Part shown: piece after piece, positions 13,359 to 25,042 of the stretch
Layout: each line of letters begins with the position of its first letter
Numbering within the stretch: position 1 is the stretch's first letter
Assembly: GCA_032622095.1 (NCBI GenBank)
Contig: CP136061.1
Coordinates: 192,516,369 to 192,580,368, forward strand
Origin: Siphonodentalium dalli
Taxonomy: Eukaryota > Mollusca > Scaphopoda > Gadilida > Siphonodentaliidae
Direction of reading: 5' to 3'
DNA: 64,000 nt
The notes under the pieces: model-generated
The model's input: only the letters and a program-made list of their open reading frames with translations
Database searches by the model: none
Told to the model about the DNA's origin: nothing
Made by a program: the position numbers and the translations under genes

Positions 13359-13649
13359 AGGCCTAAAAAAGAAATACATTTGTTTCCGCTAACGAGCTGA
13401 AAAATATTAGGGTATGTAGGTAGGCTTAACTTTGTTTTTTTTGTTAACTTTTTTTTTTCGGTATCTTTAAAAATAACTGTATAATACTTGTCAATAACCC
13501 AAACTATGCACTTCTTAGCCCCAATCAGGTTAACCCAAATGACAGAGGAACTAAAAACTCCAATTCAATCTTACATATGCTTCAATATTTACATATATGT
13601 ATACTAGTCTATATACTAATATAGTCTTTGATAATCCTAATATTTCCCA

Positions 13650-14345
13650 TATGGTCTGGCGACAACTGGAGTCAGTCCAGCACCACTGCACTGTCACATA
13701 TTGGAGTGACCGTCTTGTACCGACCTCTTAATGATGGCTTCACAACCCCACCTTCTCCTCCGCATTCAGTGAAGGATCTAGGTATTTTTTGGGGACACCT
13801 GTTTTTGGGCAATGATATGCCAAAGGCATAACCTGAAGGCCTGAGCGGAGGATGGTTTGGGAGGGGTGACCACCTGCTGATGGTGGGGGTTCTCCCCCTG
13901 GAAAAATTTTGAAAATCCATTGCATTTAGAGCTAATCTAGGGCACTTTGAGTCAGTATTTTGAATTTTACTGAGAGGTCAATTTGATCAAGTTTCTCAAG
14001 CATAACTTTGGAAATTTTTATATATGATTATGTATGGATTGGAAATGCTTATAAGTTATTGTCAGATATCTTTTAGTTCAATGGATTATGCTTATCCTGC
14101 TTGAAATGAGACTTACCATCACTCTAATTCATAAATATTTTATAAAATTCAAGTGAGACACATACATAATATACTACATGTAGTACAGAAACAATGTCTA
14201 TTTAGTTAGTATTTACTATTTATAATACTAATCTCTATGTTAATATTTCATTTGGTATTATGAGATCCCACCTGATAACCAGGTTGATTCGATCAAATTG
14301 TTAATGTTCCTGTACTGTATTTGATTGAAATACTGAAGTCTGAAG
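13650..14345 (-). repeat. Inverted copy of a block of the 3.59-kb tandem unit
   Basis: Read on the minus strand this follows 56550-57110 closely. It has the same 'ggttatcaggtgggatctcat' region, the 'aatgcttataag' region, the 'aacttgatcaaattgacctctcag' region and the CCCCC-rich 'catcagcagg' region in the same order. It is a dispersed repeat, not a gene. Open frames at 13672-13920 and at 56814-57170 are homologous noncoding reading frames. Confidence 0.8.
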
Positions 14346-14364
14346 GCTGAATCAAGTACGTTAA

Positions 14365-16709
14365 TCCAGAGTATGCGCAACTGGCGCGAGATCTCGCAAA
14401 AGATCGCGAACTCTTTTGTTCCGTTTAAAAGCGGGCGTGATTGCGCGAGACTGCTGTTTCCAATGGTAATTGCATAAACAACATGGCGATAACCACGACA
14501 ATTGTAGCCGTAACCGTATATATTAATGAAATAAAACAAAACCAAACATTTGTACGTGGGTTTAATATAACCAGAGGATTACATGAGCGTGATAATGCCA
14601 AACAAATCCTCATGTTTTCGTCTTCTTTTATTTTAATAGCATTATAGCATCGTATTAATCATGTGTGCAATTAATTACGATTTCCGCACCATTCCTACTA
14701 GTATTAGCCATTATATTGTCGTGGCTGTCAAGATATAACTTATATTACTTATTTCAACAAAAAGTCGCTTTGGTTGTTTTGCCAATGGTGGTGATGTAAT
14801 TAATTACCTATTATGACTAATAGCATTTCCCTAACATAGGCCCCTACTGTGTGGATACACTGGATAGGTGTTACATGATCATCTAATATGGGTGATTTGA
14901 GTAAACAACTCCACATTCCTAATAGCTTTAAACATCCATAATTACACATACTTATAATCAACCCATTCAATTATATTGTAGTGGCTAATTGTCAATAATT
15001 CGAGCATGGAAGTATAATTGTGTTAACATTGTTTTATGGTACATTTGAGATAGAGACCGTAATTCTGGTCTAGCCTAAATAATTTGGGCATTATAATAAT
15101 CCCATATTAGAAAAAGTGACAATGATAAAAAATTTAATGAAAACAAAAGCTAGGCGCCTATTCAAAATCTCGAACACCATATAAGTGTTCTGATCCCATA
15201 TTTGTAAGTAAGTATATGAAAGGGTTAAAGTGAAGAAAAGATCAAGACATTGTTTTATTGTGAATAGGCTCCCATCAGCTGTGTTTTTGAGATGGGACAT
15301 TTATATAGAAAGTCATAAAATATTTAAAAACATAACGAATCCTGAATTAACATCACACTGAGTATCATTCAGGTATTCCTGAGGCGACGTTGAATTTGTT
15401 TTCCATGCATGCTTGTTGTTCATTGTAATCTTCTTACGTTTTTTAAGTTTTGGCATCTGCAAAAATATAAACATACATTACAGCAATATGATAAAGTGAC
15501 ATAATCCTCAACTTTTTTTTACATTCTACAATGAGATAATAGCTCTTTAATAATTTAATTTAAATGTAGTAAATGTAAATGTATTAGACATACATTTAAT
15601 AAAACAAGGAACGCTCTTTATTGTTACACATCACATTCCATATGGTGTCACATGTAAAAATAACATATGATTTCAATGATGATAACTAACTTGGCATAAT
15701 ATTAGAACTTTCTAGGACGAAAGAGAATTGATGTTGCTGACTTGCTAGTCCAACAATGCACGTGATGATATCATGACAATAATTTGATCTGTTTAACGCA
15801 TGTGAAGCACAACTGTCAATGAAAAGATCCCAAACAAAACTTGCAAGATTGTGTGTTTATTATTATATAAGACACATTTAATTTTAAGTTAATTCCACGG
15901 TACATTACAAGTAAAACAGTTCCAATATTACTCAAAGCTAAATTGGCCAGTGGGTTTTGTTAAATTTGTCTAGTGAATCGCCCAACAAACTTATTGAGTG
16001 CCATGGCATGTTTTCATTGCACCTGGCGAAATGGTGAAATTTTTGGAAACTTTGTACAAGTAATTTTCGGTAATCTAATGCAAGATCAAACTGAAATTGC
16101 TTAGATTGTAGGAATACTGTCTTATGAACACAAACATACTTGTCTGGTCGAAATTATATGAAGCAATCTACCTTTTTTGTGATTAGATAGGAACCATCTA
16201 TTTCTACTGAAAAATAAGTCGAAATTAGGATACACAACCGATCTTTTGATACTTAGGTAAAAGTTTTTTCAGTTTCGTGAACGTAACCGACATTTTCTGG
16301 AAAATCAATTATTAAGAAACTTTAGGAGTGCAAAATTTACCCCACACGACCAATTACGTTTATTTAATTGAAGAAAAATAAAATGTTCGTAGTTTTCCCA
16401 TTGTTCGTTGACAATCAAAACAACCAGAACAATCGTCGAATAAAGCCATCGAATTTACGTTTCTGCGGTCAGAAAACATTAATTAACTACAATCAAAACA
16501 TACAACCAAACACGAAGAAAATACTTATTCAGTAAATAAAACATGTTACTTACTTATTATTGGAAATATTCACACTTATGTACTCCACAGAATAACTAAA
16601 CAGGTACTTCAAACATCGTCTGAAATGAGATCTCGTCTATCCCCGTAGCGTTCGCGATCTCTCCACGATGCGTTATAGAGCCAGCACTGTGAGTCTCGCA
16701 TACTCTGGA
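14365..16709. mobile_element. Element with TCCAGAGTATGCG termini and TAA duplications
   Basis: TCCAGAGTATGCG at 14365 is matched by its exact complement ending at 16709. TAA flanks both ends (14362-14364 and 16710-16712). A second inverted word, 'gatcgcgaac', lies inside both ends. A 3-bp TAA/TTA target duplication is what the PIF/Harbinger superfamily makes, but I recognise no transposase, so that assignment is tentative. Both termini are CpG-rich compared with their surroundings. It holds the weak exon candidate at 15313-15456. Confidence 0.6.
15313..15456 (-). CDS. Possible exon or small lysine-rich frame, unrecognised
   Basis: On the minus strand a good 3' splice site (TTTATATTTTTGCAG) is followed directly by ATG. 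A 47-codon frame follows, beginning MPKLKKRKKITMNNKHAW, with a strongly basic start and then a hydrophilic stretch ending in a stop. A codon run ending ACTCAG could also serve as an exon end. I do not recognise the protein. Because it lies inside the element at 14365-16709 it could be part of that element's own gene, but chance is also possible. Confidence 0.2.
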   Translation of the reverse strand: MPKLKKRKKITMNNKHAWKTNSTSPQEYLNDTQCDVNSGFVMFLNIL

Positions 16710-17025
16710 TAAAGGTACATGGCTGAATCATAACAAACCTGAACTGAAACTATTTGAAGTTTTCACAGATGAAAGCTAGATAAAGCCAAACATACTTTAC
16801 AGTATGATTCCAACTGTTAAACTTAAATCTTTTTGTAAACTTAAATTTCTTATGTCAATATATATAAATGTTTTGCATCTTGTTATGATATGAATTGGGA
16901 CCTAAATTTAAAAAAAAAAAAATTTTGTTTTTTTTGTTTGCTATGGCAATAAAAAGTTTAGGGTCGGGGGTTTAAAATAGGGTCGGTCGGGTTAGCGGAA
17001 ACAAACGTCTTTTTCTTTTAGGCCT

Positions 17026-17610
17026 GAGCATGGTCATGGAAACATAAACCATATTAGGGGGAAGAAAAATGAAATAGTTACATATTGATACAATTAGACC
17101 TGAGTGTAACATTATTTGTACTCAAAAGACATGTCCGAACAGTGTCCCGTCAGTCACACGATGGTATAACCATAGATAGAAAACTAGGATGTACCAGTAC
17201 TTTGTTGTTTTTTAATTGAAGTAAAAATAATAAATAACAATATATGCATGCAATAACAGCAACAATTAAACAAACAATAGGTATCAATGTTCAAATTATA
17301 ATAAGTGTATATGATGTATGAATTAATGATAACGCACCAATGCATGTTCGAACGATAACAATTTAAATGATGTACGGAAAGATAATATTGCATTAATGTC
17401 ATACCTGTAGATGTCAATGGGACAGCTGCAGTGGATCATCTTGGAATACAATGTAGGAACATTTCGTAAAGAAGTTTGCTGTCATAAAAACAAACTGGTA
17501 GTTAACGTTTACTAAGTGTTGTGTTAACACACTGTGATAATGAACCCTTTGCATCAAATGTTTGTGTTGAAATCACCCCATTTAATTAGTCATCATGCTT
17601 AGCTCTTACC
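17026..17610. other. No gene recognised
   Basis: This is AT-rich sequence between the nested TIR element and the large TTAA element. The minus-strand frame at 17184-17417 is low-complexity and looks like chance. Confidence 0.5.
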
Positions 17611-17992
17611 TTAAAGTGATGTGAAACACTCCGGCAGGGTGATCAAATAGAAATGGAGAATAATCTTGCTCAAAGTAGATATTTTTGACAAATATTATAT
17701 CCAAATTGACAACACATGTCACTCTTATTATATATTAATTAAATGCAGTGACTCTCGATGTTCAATATATTTCTTTATTTTATCTTCGATAGTTACGCCC
17801 CAAATCGAGAAGTAAATATTTACAATTGAGCATAGTTCGGACAATGTTTTCTATGGCGTGGTACAATTGATTTGCTTGAGATTTTCGGCGATGTTAGTAG
17901 AATCCTGCATTCCTCCAGTTGGCATAATGCTTGACTAGTGACTACTAACTATCAGTTTCATGCACCCGAACAAGTTCATAATATGTCTTTAA

Positions 17993-18204
17993 CCCTTTCA
18001 GTGCCAATTCCTTTTTTTGTACTAGTATCAACCCATATTTCCTTGATCATTTTTCAAATTTATTGATTATAATATGTGATATATTGATAGAAAGAGCTCT
18101 TAGAGCTCTTTCCATCAATCTATCCACATTATTATAATCAATAAATTTGAAAAATGATTAAGGAAATATGGGTTGATACAAAAACGGACTTGGCACTGAA
18201 AGGG
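17993..18204. mobile_element. piggyBac-type palindromic MITE, TTAA duplications
   Basis: This 212-bp element is almost one long palindrome. It starts CCCTTTCAGTGCCAA and ends with the complement, and the arms match through the 'caacccatatttcctt' and 'caaatttattgattataat' regions to a central GAGCTCTTAGAGCTC. TTAA flanks both sides (17989-17992, 18205-18208). CCCTTT termini plus TTAA is the piggyBac signature. The opposite inverted arm of the host element keeps a single TTAA at the equivalent place (22999-23002), so the empty site can be seen. Confidence 0.92.
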
Positions 18205-18208
18205 TTAA

Positions 18209-20060
18209 GTTGTCAAAAACATTGTGTCATTCTTTACTCCAGTCCACACTGTATCGACATAATTATTGAATAAACACATTTTATTGGTCAAAAGGTTTAA
18301 TAATATATAATAAAAGGACATATTACTATTAACAATGAACCTGCCCGAATTCATCGGGCTAACCAGCCCAAAAAATAGCAGGACAAGTATTCTCAAGGCC
18401 TGTCATAAGCTTGAAAATAGTTTGTCTCATAAATATTTTGAAGGTAACACTTATATTTTGTCTGTTTCCAAGAAATAATTAAACCAAAATCACTACTGTT
18501 ATCTTATCTCTTATCGATACAGCAATGCCTGACAATGAAACCAATATATGGTTTTACTATAGGTTAGGTTGTATTTTGCCTGAATAGCACCATAATGTTG
18601 AGAAAAAAAAAATCTAATTTTTGTAGGGGTATAGTTTGGTTATCATCAAATATTTCCACGTATATGCCCGAAAAGTCTCTATTTTGCTTAAAAATTTATG
18701 CAATAGTGGCTGATAATAGAAATAACATACAGAAGTAACTAAAAGTTTTTATAGCATATTGTCATCATACTTGAAAAAAAGCTTTTTTTCCAAATCTTTT
18801 TTTAGGGGGTATACTTGGATTTTGATAAAATGTTCTAGTTCTATGAAAGGAAAGTTTTGCTTCTGCATTGATGTATGTGGATTGATCATTCCCGATGAAA
18901 ACAGTGTATAGGTTTGCAATAAGGATCCGAAATGTTTGCATAATGCTGTGTTGTCAGAATTTTGCCATTCCTCAAAACACCCCGGACCCCTGTCCAATTA
19001 TTTGACAAAAATGTCATTTTTTCAAACACTTTCATTACTAAGGACTTTGTTTCATATTCATAACACCCTAAAGCTGCTGAAACTGCATCTGAATATCGGG
19101 AAAATGGTTTGAAAAAAATTGTTGCCTATTGCTACATGAAGTGGATTTTCTCCTTTGTTTGTCTATACTATAGATATCTATACAAATTTCGAATATATGT
19201 CCGCATTGGAATAAGTAAAAACATAAGTTTTTAATAATATATTAATTTTTGCTGAAATTATTAAGTGAATGCTTTCATTCTGAAACACTATATACACCAT
19301 GTGTACTTTTATTGGAGGCCATTTTGCAGGGACGTGACTGGAGGGTCTCTACTGTGGCCCTTGTGGGGGGGGTGTTTCCACCTTGAAATTTCCCACTGCA
19401 CCCCCTCCCCCCCAGTCCAGACCAAACTCCTCTGTTCGCAAAATACAATTTGCACCCTCCACCATATTTCTGACCTGACCCCCCCCCCCCCCCATTTCAG
19501 ATCAGAATTTTACGAAAAGTGGACAAATATGCTAATGTTGATCTGATAACTACAAATTTGAAATTTCCCATAGTTACTTAATTACTTGTTGGAAAATCAA
19601 ACACTGTCAATGAAAACAATTTCAACCTGTATGTGGTGCAAAATTTCCCAACTAATCATGTGTCTGGTATGAAATTTCCAACGGTTGAAAAATTTGGACC
19701 AAAATTTGGGTGCAACTTTGGTAAAAAAATTCGAAAGTTGGACACAATATATAGTTGGAAAATTTCCAACTCAACGTTGTGTCAGGCATTTGACCCCCTT
19801 TTTTTGTTGTTGACATGTATACCTTATTTATGTTCCATTTGACAGTTCAAAACTGCTATTATCGCAAACTTTGAATAGTAAGCTATATATTTGCATATAT
19901 CTGTAATATATGCAAGGTCGATGATTTATTTGCACTCAGCATTCATGCTGTCAGTGGTCAAATAGCCAATTTTTATGAAAATGGCAAAAAAAAATTCATT
20001 TGGCCAAACTTTTTGGCCATTCATTTGGCCAAACTTTTTGGCCAAACAGGCTTATAGTCA
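18209..20060. other. Interior of the TTAA element, no gene
   Basis: Contents are AT-rich sequence, a G/C-homopolymer-rich patch at about 19365-19495 (G7, C8 and C14 runs), and a short direct repeat of 'cattTGGCCAAACTTTTTGGC' type at 19995-20045. Frames at 18205-18396 and 18749-18997 are unsupported. Confidence 0.5.
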
Positions 20061-20068
20061 GCAATCAC

Positions 20069-21050
20069 AGGGTTCGTATGCCCCTACTGGAAACTTGAAT
20101 ATACTGGAAAAAGCAAATTCAACTTTCCAGTACTGGAAATATACTTGAAAAACGATCTCCCGGCCAACAGATACTGGAATATACTGTAATTCCGGTCATT
20201 ATTTCCTGAGCACCGGTTCCTGGGCACCGGTTTCCTGCGATTGTTGCCATGCGGTAATTCAACTTCCTGTTTTTACTTTCGATACCCGCGCAATTACAAT
20301 AAATAAATGGCAAAATCGTGACAAAACATATAAATATGAGAGGAGAATGCAAATTTAACGATAATTGGCTAGAAAAACCAGAAAATAGAGGTTGGTTGTC
20401 ATCTGTACCTGGTGACCCCAAGCGAGCGAAGTGTAATGTGTGTGCCAAAAGTTTCATTATCGGCAATATGGGGGAATTTGCTATCAAATCGCACGCCAAA
20501 GGGAAGAAGCACATCGATGCCATGAAGAAGAGGGAAGGGGTGAATGTGAGGACATTTTTCTCGGTTCCTAATGTAATTCCTGGAAATAAAACAAGGTCGG
20601 TAGGTTAAGTTCACATACATGAAGGTAGTCATTCATCCAACTGACTGAACGGCCAGTATAGACTACCTTCATGTATGTATTATATTACTGCTAATAGGTA
20701 CCAGGAGTGGTTTGTGGTCTGATATGGTGGCCTTAAAACTCATAGCTTTAATGGCTGTAAGACTATTATTATGAACATGGTGTGCAATATAGTTGTTGAA
20801 ATCACTGCCTTGTGGAAATGTAAGGCATGGATATATTAATTTAAAAGCAATACTGGTATATAAATTAATTCTGGAGTATAAATTACCTTGACACTAAAAG
20901 GGGACCATTCCCTGACCCCATAGTCTATAGATCTATAGAGGAAACCCTGTATAATAAGCACGATAACTCGTACTGGAAAATCTGGAAAAAAACACTGGAA
21001 TATACTGGAAATATACAGGAATTTTACTTTAAAATTAGTGTACGAACCCT
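20069..21050 (+). mobile_element. hAT-type element with 8-bp TSD and a zinc-finger ORF
   Basis: The ends are AGGGTTCGTA and TACGAACCCT, with a perfect 8-bp direct duplication GCAATCAC at 20061-20068 and 21051-21058. Both subterminal regions contain clusters of a CTGGAA word (five or more copies on each side), a typical arrangement for transposase-binding sites in hAT elements. At 982 bp there is no room for a full transposase. The single frame inside encodes a small zinc-finger protein (next entry). Confidence 0.88.
20318..20608 (+). CDS. Small BED/C2H2-like zinc-finger protein in hAT element
   Basis: The frame is 96 codons with an ATG start. After a short basic start it shows WL..VPGDP.RAKC, then a finger of the form C-x2-C (CNVC, about residues 41-44), F, NMG and H-x5-H (HAKGKKH, about 63-69). 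This pattern (VPGD..KAKC..C, then SH..GKKH) is known from DNA-binding domains of transposon-derived BED-like proteins and from orphan invertebrate zinc-finger proteins. The frame stops after a short tail (FFSVPNVIPGN). It may be the first exon of a longer protein, or a truncated transposase keeping only its DNA-binding part. Expression and function cannot be judged from the sequence. Confidence 0.6.
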   Translation: MTKHINMRGECKFNDNWLEKPENRGWLSSVPGDPKRAKCNVCAKSFIIGNMGEFAIKSHAKGKKHIDAMKKREGVNVRTFFSVPNVIPGNKTRSVG

Positions 21051-21479
21051 GCAATCACTTCTCAAACTTATTAATATCATCAGAAACACTTAATTTGTTA
21101 AAGGATATTACACCAGATATTATTGATGCCCGCTAATCCACTGAGCACATTGCCGAAAAGATTGTTGTGATAGGCCGCCCATAACTGAAGTTATGCTGAT
21201 TCATACGATTGACTATTCCATTATGGATTATGCTGTCTGAATCGTTAATCTTCCTTCATGTGATGTCATATGCGGGACTACTAGTGACACACAGTTTCAA
21301 ACTTGAAAGGCTGTCGCAATTAGCTTTTATCTACTGATTGTACAGAAACAGTTTTGACCATCAGAGCTGAAAATGTGTATACATGGGTAATTTGACCCAG
21401 GGTATCTTATTAGATAGGTCCAGTTGACATCAGATGTCTTAAAAGTGCACTGATAATTAATTCAAATAAATAATTAATT

Positions 21480-22340
21480 ATATTCCCAAAATGGTTGCAG
21501 TCTTGTCGGAATTAATTGATGGAATTAGCCATCAATTTTTTCCGAAATTTGATATAACACATGGCCGCCAGCAAACCATCTTGGATTTTAAATTTTAATC
21601 CATCGGCAAACCCTGCAGCCAGCATTTATTGCCGAATTGTTTTGAAATTTACAGGCACGTTTAGAATCACATCTAGATGAGAGGTAAAAAATGGCTGCCA
21701 GCAGCCATCTTGGATTTTACTCTTTGCATGACTAAATCCTTTGGTACACCCTACAGACCACACCCCCCCATCCGATCATCACAAACTTCATATGGATCTT
21801 CAATGTTACATCTAGATGAGGGCTACCATTTTTTTCCAAATTTCGTTGTAAAACAAAGCCACCAGCAGCTATCTTGGATTTCAAATTTGAATCCATCAAC
21901 ACACCCTGCCACCCGCATTTATTAGAGAATAGTTTTGAAAATATATAGGCATGTTTAGAATCACCTCTAGACGACTAAATCCTTGGGCGCACCCTACATA
22001 CCACATCCCTCATCTGATTGTCACCAAACTTATAGATCTTTTGGGTGACCACTAGATGGGAGCCATCAAATTGTTTCGTATTTCATTGAAAAAACATGGC
22101 AGCCAACGACCATCTTAGATTTGACTCTTTGTGTGACTAAATCCTTTTGGCACAATTGAAGAGGCCAACTTCCTGAACCTATCATTCCAAACTTCATATG
22201 GATCTTGTATGGTGACATCTTGATGGGAGCCGTCTCGGATTTTACTCTTTTTATTAGTATTACTGTATGTACTGCATCATTTGGCACTCACACCCTACAG
22301 CAAAATAATTGATCCGATTAATCCCAAACTGTTTATGCAC
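21480..22340 (+). repeat. Diverged 'gccagcagccatcttgg' monomer array
   Basis: Four to five degenerate monomers carry a CATGGC(C/A)GCCAGC-like word, 'ccatcttggatt', 'ctctttgcatgactaaatcc' and 'gatc.tca...aaacttcatatgg' near 21560, 21690, 21850 and 22095. They belong to the same family as the AMT intron array (45632-49070) but are much older, with indels and lower similarity. Confidence 0.7.
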
Positions 22341-22998
22341 CTTCAGGGTAACCTCTAGTTACTTAATCATATAAACTGTCCAAGTTCCCTATCGCTCTAT
22401 GGACTGCAATATATGGCGTGATACCATTTCCATTGACACTTTCATTATTTTTTCTTCAGTGCAAATGATTTACCCTTCAGCATAAATATGTTGCATTTGT
22501 GCATATAACCCTTATTAAGGGGTTCAAGGCCCAGTGTAGTTTCCAGTAATTATTTGGGGATACTTGTTTTATATGCCAAATCATATCCGAAGGCCGCAGA
22601 CCTAAGTTCGGGGAGGGTATGGGAGGGGTGACCTCCCCCTGGAACTATGTACTGTCATAAAATGACAATTTATTGCTTTATTTTATGATTTAGTGCTAGT
22701 TTTGTTTTCTAGTAGTAATGGTCAAAAACAAATTATTTGAGGAATTTTTTTTCTTTCCATCAGTTTTTTTTTGGGCGTCTGGAGTTTGGGCGCCCATACC
22801 TGTTACAGGTACCAAAACTGGCCTGGAAACTACCCTGTCAAGGCCTGAGCTATGTCAGGAGATGGAAAGTTTAGATGGACTTACACAGAAAACTTGTTAA
22901 TTGTTCAGCTAAGTACATACACCACATGAAGGAATCTATACTATCTGAAGACCACATCAAGCATATTACATAACAATAAAAATGTCACAAAGATGACT
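22341..22998. other. No gene; fragment of the dispersed CCCC-rich repeat
   Basis: At about 22540-22645 there is a diverged fragment of the 13.7-kb/57-kb repeat, with 'ggggatacttgtttt', 'gaaggccgcag' and 'gaggggtgacctccccctgga'. A frame at 22718-22900 has no recognisable domain. Confidence 0.5.
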
Positions 22999-23366
22999 TT
23001 AAAGACATAATATGGACTTGTTCGGGTGAGTGAAACTGATAAATTAGTACTTATGCGCTATGCCAACTGGGGGAATGTAGCATACTACTAACATCGTCCA
23101 AAATCTCAAAGAAATTGACCATACAACTCCATGGAAAACACCGTCTGAACTATACTCAATTGTAAATATTTATACATTAAAATTCGGGATGCAACAATCC
23201 ACGATAATCTAACTCAGTTGATTTCGCCATCGAGACTCATTGCATTAAATAAATACATAAGACTGAAAATTTTGATTAATATTCATAAAAATAAAGTTCT
23301 GCTTTGAGCAAGATTATTCTCCATTTCTATTTTATCACACAACTGGAGTGTTTCACATCACTTTAA

Positions 23367-25042
23367 TCATAGTTTGAGAAGGGACATTTTGGGAACAGTA
23401 TTCTCAGCAAACATACACTTTTTTGTAGAAATGAATATACTGCTATAAAAAGTAACTAGTTAAAAAGGTGGAATGGCAATTGAATTGAGTTCAATACAAC
23501 TTCAAGACTTGCAACCTAAAATTGAGACTAAAACTCATCTCAGCCCAAAGGTTTATATCAATTCTTGCTAAATGGATGTTCACAATTTTTCTGCACACAC
23601 CTAACATGATGTTGAGATCACTGTACTCTTGGGTCTATAGTTGGTTTGAAATGTCTTTTGTTGATTGGGATTGGTTCTAACAGGGAGAGCTTTGAGATTT
23701 AATATCCAGCTACTCACCCTAAAAAAATGTCACCCCCCCCCCCCCCCCCCCCCCCCTTCCGTAAGAGAAATACTTGAGTTGTTGAGTTCAAATTGGTTAA
23801 TGATACATAGATTCTCATGATTATAGTTTTAATATATTATTAGATATTCTTTAATACATGTATGTATATATAGGTTGTTAACCCTTTTTGTCTATGCTAA
23901 TTAGATCTTGATGCCATCAAGGAATAATTAACAGCTGTGCCATGCTGATTAACCCTTCCCTACAGTTCATTGCTACACTTGAGGAACACATATTATATGT
24001 CAAATTTTGGAACGCCGAAAAACATCGAGGCATTTGTACCCTGTTTGTACATCTATTCAAATTATCTCTTATATTACAGACAATTCTTTTTATATATCCC
24101 AGGATACAAGGGTATTTGGATGGAGAAAAACAAATAAAAGTACCCAAATGTAACGTTAACTGATGGGTAAAGTCACCAGAAATAACCATTTGTACCTTAT
24201 GTACCCATGGGCCTGAAACTGAAATTAGTTCTGGGAGTACTACAACATCTTCCCCTCCTGCGCATCTTTCCCTGGGGGGAATATTAACTGGTTTTATAAT
24301 TAAATTAAATTAATTTTCAATTAAAATTCTCAGAACCATAATTATTGCCTCTTTCATGGAAATACATGCTACATAAGTTTTTCTTACTTGCATGGTCATA
24401 TTGAATGATAAAATGAGAGTAACTGGCCATTCGATGTTGAGGTAAAAAGACAAATCGGGTGGGGGGGGGGGGGGGGGATAAACTTGGTAATTTAAAAAAA
24501 AAAAAATCTGAACTGAATGACTCTGCCAAAAAAAAAACATGCTTCCTTGTCACCAATGATAGTTTTTCTGAGTCACATACATGTAGTCATATTGAATAAT
24601 AAAATAAAACTAACTGGCCACTACATGTTAAAGTCCCATTTATTTTTCAAGTCACCGATTATGTTTTTATAGTGCCTTGACATACGGTTAAATTAATAAC
24701 AATCTATGACATACAATATGATTAAAATACTATAATTCAACCCCATTTGGAACGTCTGTGCCTCCTCTCAGAAGGTGCTGATATAGTAATATAAAATAGC
24801 TGGAATCATAGAAAGATTTCCCCCATTTTGTTACCAGAATGCAACATAATTCGATATAAGATATAGAGTTATTCCCGTTCCATTGAAAATAATAGACTTT
24901 GGAGTACAGTCAATACAAAACTTAAGCACAGAAAACATGTTGTTACCTCATCAAAAACATGTTCACAGTTTATTACACTGGATAATTTGATAATACAATG
25001 TTTTAGAGCTTCCTCTTTCAAATGATATATATTTTATATATA
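23367..25042. other. No gene; long C and G tracts
   Basis: A run of 24 cytosines lies at 23733-23756 and a run of 17 guanines at 24461-24477. Both are long for a AT-rich background and are plausible i-motif or G-quadruplex formers and assembly trouble spots. The opposite-strand frames at 23917-24189 and 23942-24163 overlap each other and are unsupported. Confidence 0.55.

Larger units (their letters stand above)
13359..17025. mobile_element. Outer TIR element (AGGCCTAAAA termini), 3.67 kb, nested
   Basis: The left end reads AGGCCTAAAAAAGAAATAC followed by TTTGTTTCCGCTAAC. The right end, read on the minus strand, gives AGGCCTAAAAGAAAAAGAC then the same TTTGTTTCCGCTAAC word and a GACCGACCCTA block. 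The inverted ends are about 35 bp with a few mismatches. A related, shorter element with the same end words lies inside each 3.59-kb tandem unit (58477-59310 and 62069-62901). I could not settle a target-site duplication, so no superfamily is assigned. Two other repeats, 13650-14345 and 14365-16709, lie inside. Confidence 0.65.
17615..23362. mobile_element. 5.7-kb element with ~370-bp inverted termini and TTAA flanks
   Basis: The segment 17615-17988 aligns by eye over its full length with the reverse complement of 23003-23362. Shared words in order include AGTGATGTGAAACACTCC, 'aatggagaataatcttgctc', 'aatatttacaattgag', 'gatgttagtag', 'cagttggcata' and 'acccgaacaag'. The identity looks like about 70-80% with indels. 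TTAA lies at both outer ends (17611-17614, 23363-23366). TTAA duplications are typical of piggyBac, but the long TIRs are unusual. No transposase was recognised. The interior holds a MITE, an hAT-type element and diverged monomer repeats. Confidence 0.75.

Noticed and set aside
13672-13920. Proline/glycine-rich open frames on both strands at 13672-13925, and the similar ones at 56814-57170 and 60405-60757
   Set aside because: They are homologous frames of one dispersed noncoding repeat; frame and length vary with C-run length between copies.
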